Shown here in pieces: positions 61,680 through 64,000 of a DNA stretch of 64,000 nt (the stretch's first letter is position 1; the number at the start of each line of letters is the position of its first letter). Where the stretch lies: positions 123,931 through 187,930 of the IMG/VR virus record IMGVR_UViG_3300032770_000001, one strand, 5' to 3'. Below the pieces are notes generated by a model. That model had not been told where the DNA came from, did no database searches, and saw only the letters and a program-made list of their open reading frames with translations. The translations under genes and the position numbers were made by a program. The DNA is from a virus.

Positions 61680-61904
61680 ATGTCCCAACGCACAATTCAT
61701 CTAATCCACGGTGCTTGTGATGTTTACGTCGAACAGCTTGGGAAAGAGCATGTTCGCATCCGCATTTCCGAAAAAGACCCAGAAATAGTAAATCCCACAG
61801 ATTTTGAAATTGAGGGCACCCCCGCCCACATCGCCGACGCTCTCTCGAATGCTCTCTTTGTTCTCGTCCACGCAGAAGATTTCGGACAGAGAGGTATCAG
61901 TTAA
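61680..61904 (+). CDS. hypothetical protein
   Basis: 74 aa; GGGAGGG before ATG 61680. Beta start and an Ala/Leu-rich helix (HIADALSNALFVLVH). Unknown; possibly controlled by the hairpin over its SD. Confidence 0.5.
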   Translation: MSQRTIHLIHGACDVYVEQLGKEHVRIRISEKDPEIVNPTDFEIEGTPAHIADALSNALFVLVHAEDFGQRGIS

Positions 61905-62231
61905 TTGAGGGTCGATGATTTCACAGAAGCACTTTTCAGAATCCAACACAATATCAATGGAGGGTCGTTGAAGGTGAGAGAATTTTATTGCTTCTATTGT
62001 GGCAAGCTCCTCACACGTCCTAAGAAAACTCGCGATCACATGCAGCCAAAGAGTCGCAACGGATCGGCAGCAACTAGAAACATCGTTGACGCCTGCCGAC
62101 CATGCAATACTCTCAAGGGCTGCCTTACGCTAGAAGAATTTCGTCTCGTAATTGCGTTCCAAAAGGGTTTGGTCAAACCTGCGAAGATGTTGTTCCCCGG
62201 CGAGCTTGCAAGAAAACTTGCGAACGATTGA
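61905..62231 (+). CDS. small HNH endonuclease
   Basis: 108 aa, TTG start directly after the preceding stop. CFYCGKLLTRPKKTRDHMQPKS supplies the first Cys pair and the DH catalytic pair; ATRNIVDACRPCN gives the second Cys pair and the Asn. A minimal McrA/5-type HNH fold. It could nick DNA in packaging or act as a mobile nuclease. Confidence 0.75.
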   Translation: MRVDDFTEALFRIQHNINGGSLKVREFYCFYCGKLLTRPKKTRDHMQPKSRNGSAATRNIVDACRPCNTLKGCLTLEEFRLVIAFQKGLVKPAKMLFPGELARKLAND

Positions 62232-62282
62232 AACAAATCAGCTACAAGAATCACTATTGAGTAGACCTCATTTGGAGGCTTC

Positions 62283-62570
62283 GTGGGAATTCAGCAAGTC
62301 GTTCCTTTCAGCATCATTCTTGTCGGCGACGGAGTTACGACCACATTCAAATACACTCCAAGCCAACTCTTCGCAGTCAACTTCGCAGGTCCGAATTACC
62401 GCACAATCTATAGTGCAGCAACTCCCAGTGCGGTGACCGCTATGAGCAGCACTCTCGGTCACGTGACGGCATCGCTTTCAAGCGGAAAGATTCAACTCAT
62501 CTTCAGCACGCCGCCGCCAAATGGGTTGCAGGCTGAAGTTAACATCAATCTGTTCTTCGTAAGTCAGTAA
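62283..62570 (+). CDS. small virion-type beta protein
   Basis: 95 aa, GTG start, GGAGG upstream. Thr/Ser/Val-rich (GDGVTTTFKYTPSQLF) with a GKIQLIFSTPPPNG strand-turn. The last part resembles the start of the leftward protein at 62964-64000. Probably a structural or decoration protein. Confidence 0.55.
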   Translation: MGIQQVVPFSIILVGDGVTTTFKYTPSQLFAVNFAGPNYRTIYSAATPSAVTAMSSTLGHVTASLSSGKIQLIFSTPPPNGLQAEVNINLFFVSQ

Positions 62571-62597
62571 AGATAAAAAGAAAGGTGCCCGACTCAC

Positions 62598-62963
62598 ATG
62601 GCGATTTACATTCAGCAGAGCATTGAGCTTGGACTTTTTGGGGATGGTCTTGCTACGACCTTTTCCTATGATTTCAACAAAGCCCCGATTACTGCGGATT
62701 CAGACGGGGTTGCTTTAGCGGTAGGAAGCCCATCTTCACTCGGACCTGTGGTCTGGGTTGCCACGCCGCAGGTTGGGATTGATGGACAGGGAAATGCCAT
62801 CTACGATGAACCGAGCATCAATGCTCAGATCAACGGCACTATCGTGAGTTTTACTTTCGGTTCCGCTCTTAAAGCTTACGGATCGATCTTCACGGATGGA
62901 AATAGCAATCCGTGGCAAATTGGGCCGTACATTCTCGACGTTGCGTTCAACTACAATGGGTAA
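62598..62963 (+). CDS. small virion-type beta protein
   Basis: 121 aa. Starts IQQSIELGLFGDGLATTFSY, the same GDGxxTTF pattern as the previous protein. Gly/Ala/Ser-rich beta chain. Likely a related structural protein. It ends next to the end of the leftward gene. Confidence 0.55.
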   Translation: MAIYIQQSIELGLFGDGLATTFSYDFNKAPITADSDGVALAVGSPSSLGPVVWVATPQVGIDGQGNAIYDEPSINAQINGTIVSFTFGSALKAYGSIFTDGNSNPWQIGPYILDVAFNYNG

Positions 62964-64000
62964 TTAGAAGTTCGAAGTCTGCTTCACAGCGATAACTGTT
63001 ATGTGCGTTGTGGTTGAGGCGCTCGTGGTTAACGTCCACGCTGTGTTCGCGGTCGTCGCCGGAAGCGGCGGATCGAAGTCCATGTTAAGGAACTGACATC
63101 CTACCGCAGCGTCAACGTTCATATCGAAGATGTATGACACTGTTCCATCGGAAAGCGTCATAGTCAAAGCCGCTGCCGTTGCTGAGGAAGCAACGGAGAT
63201 ATTCAAGTCCGTGATGTCAGCAAAAACTCCCGCGCCCTGCGCTGCCAGAATCGTTTTAGCGCCTGTGGTAGTGCTCGTAGTTGACTGCGTTACGATCTGA
63301 CTGCGGCGGTACTCCTGCACAACTAGGTTGCCGTTGGGAGAACACTGGATCGGTGTTTGACTGCCGTTCGTGGGTGTGGGAGACGTGGTGCTGAACGTTG
63401 TCACCGCCCCGGCACTGACCAAACCGTTCGACGCAGTAGCCAAGCTGTTCATGCTGACAGCGGCCTGAGGACTGGTTCCCGTGAGAACGCTGCTGAGACG
63501 TGCACGGAAATAGGAATACCCCGTAACCGTGAATGTGATGAGTGTGCTGCCTGCGGCAACTGCCCATGAGGAGATTGGTTGGAAGTTCGCCGGAATGGTG
63601 CCTGTAATTGTGAACCAATTCGTATTGTCCGGCGATGCTTCAAAGACAATGGCCCCGCCCGTGACTGTTCCACTCGCGATGATCGGCACTACTACGGTTC
63701 CTGATCCGCTGAGGGCGATACTGATCGTGGTGTTGGCAGCCGTTCCGCTAGTCCATGTCGCAGTCGCACCGGAGAGGCTGGCTGAACCATTGAAGAGCAG
63801 ATCGCACCAGATCGAGATGACCTGACCGTTTGCGGGTGCGCTGTTGAACGTGATCGTCAGATTTCCGAAACTATCAACGGTAGCTGTTGCGTTGATGGGG
63901 GAACTTCCATCATTGTGAAAACTTGCACCGGACGGCACTGTATTCATGTTCAGGAGAGTGCCGACCTGCGTACTCGCCTGCATGAGTTTGTTGATGCCGA
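62964..64000 (-). CDS. partial structural protein at right edge
   Basis: Leftward open frame still open at the window edge (the codons before ATG 63983 read on as GINKL), so the true start may lie outside. Thr/Ser/Ala-rich, low-Cys, low-Lys beta protein with NATATVDSFGNLTITFNSAP near the visible start, similar in style to its neighbours, and a final SQ..TTGAKT segment with IFDMNVDAAVG. Probably fibre, tail or decoration protein. Confidence 0.6.
   Translation of the reverse strand, partial: GINKLMQASTQVGTLLNMNTVPSGASFHNDGSSPINATATVDSFGNLTITFNSAPANGQVISIWCDLLFNGSASLSGATATWTSGTAANTTISIALSGSGTVVVPIIASGTVTGGAIVFEASPDNTNWFTITGTIPANFQPISSWAVAAGSTLITFTVTGYSYFRARLSSVLTGTSPQAAVSMNSLATASNGLVSAGAVTTFSTTSPTPTNGSQTPIQCSPNGNLVVQEYRRSQIVTQSTTSTTTGAKTILAAQGAGVFADITDLNISVASSATAAALTMTLSDGTVSYIFDMNVDAAVGCQFLNMDFDPPLPATTANTAWTLTTSASTTTHITVIAVKQTSNF

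Overview
The window looks like part of a large lytic bacteriophage genome. It holds densely packed, mostly rightward, overlapping small genes, many of unknown function. Recognisable phage parts are a portal protein, a giant repeat-containing structural protein, a replication set, homing endonucleases, a candidate lysis module and a long tRNA array. All three stop codons end genes, so the genetic code appears standard. The host cannot be fixed. A Flp-pilin-like gene, a DUF5715/M15-like cell-wall enzyme and a Deinococcus-type RNA ligase hint at an environmental host, possibly Acidobacteriota or a similar group; this is weak inference.

Layout. 1-4502: small cytosolic proteins (cupin-like, metallophosphoesterase, MazG-like and zinc-ribbon proteins). 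4503-15664: an RNA island with 17 tRNA genes (two Tyr-type, five Leu, five Pro, two Met/Ile-type, one initiator fMet, two Phe) plus one tRNA-like mini-element, all on the + strand. Among them lie small genes, an HNH nuclease, a NADAR protein and a release-factor/RNA-ligase gene pair. Two long stretches rich in GNRA-capped hairpins (about 12337-13016 and 13107-14104) look like large structured noncoding RNAs. 15585-17053: a short leftward block. 17273-26309: primase zinc-finger protein, DNA polymerase A fused to a nuclease-like domain, portal. 26349-31520: giant structural protein. 31548-37513: possible clamp, half ABC ATPase, TOPRIM primase half, second RNA ligase, HNH. 37501-49267: tightly coupled small genes, including a Nudix hydrolase and a DnaX-like clamp loader. 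49271-49989: leftward GIY-YIG unit. 50046-55745: NusG-like factor and small genes. 58095 back to 55724: leftward operon with a pilin-like protein. 58170-64000: candidate lysis genes, GIY-YIG and HNH nucleases, and structural genes.

How it fits together. The phage appears to bring its own replisome (polymerase A, split primase, clamp loader, perhaps a clamp) and its own translation support: tRNAs, an initiator tRNA, a shortened release factor and two RNA ligases. The release factor gene has an in-frame UGA inside a near copy of the bacterial prfB +1 frameshift signal, although its own stop-recognition motif is of RF1 (PxT) type. It overlaps an RNA ligase gene, which recalls bacterial prfH-rtcB pairs.

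Regulation. Nine gene starts without a good Shine-Dalgarno site lie 5-8 bases after a TATTAN or TAGAAT hexamer, usually inside GGTATTA or TGGTATTA. This predicts leaderless mRNAs made from extended -10 promoters. Other genes use ordinary GGAG/AGGAGG sites and ATGA or TAATG stop-start overlaps. All folds, homologies and promoter calls here come from reading the sequence by eye; no search or folding program was run.
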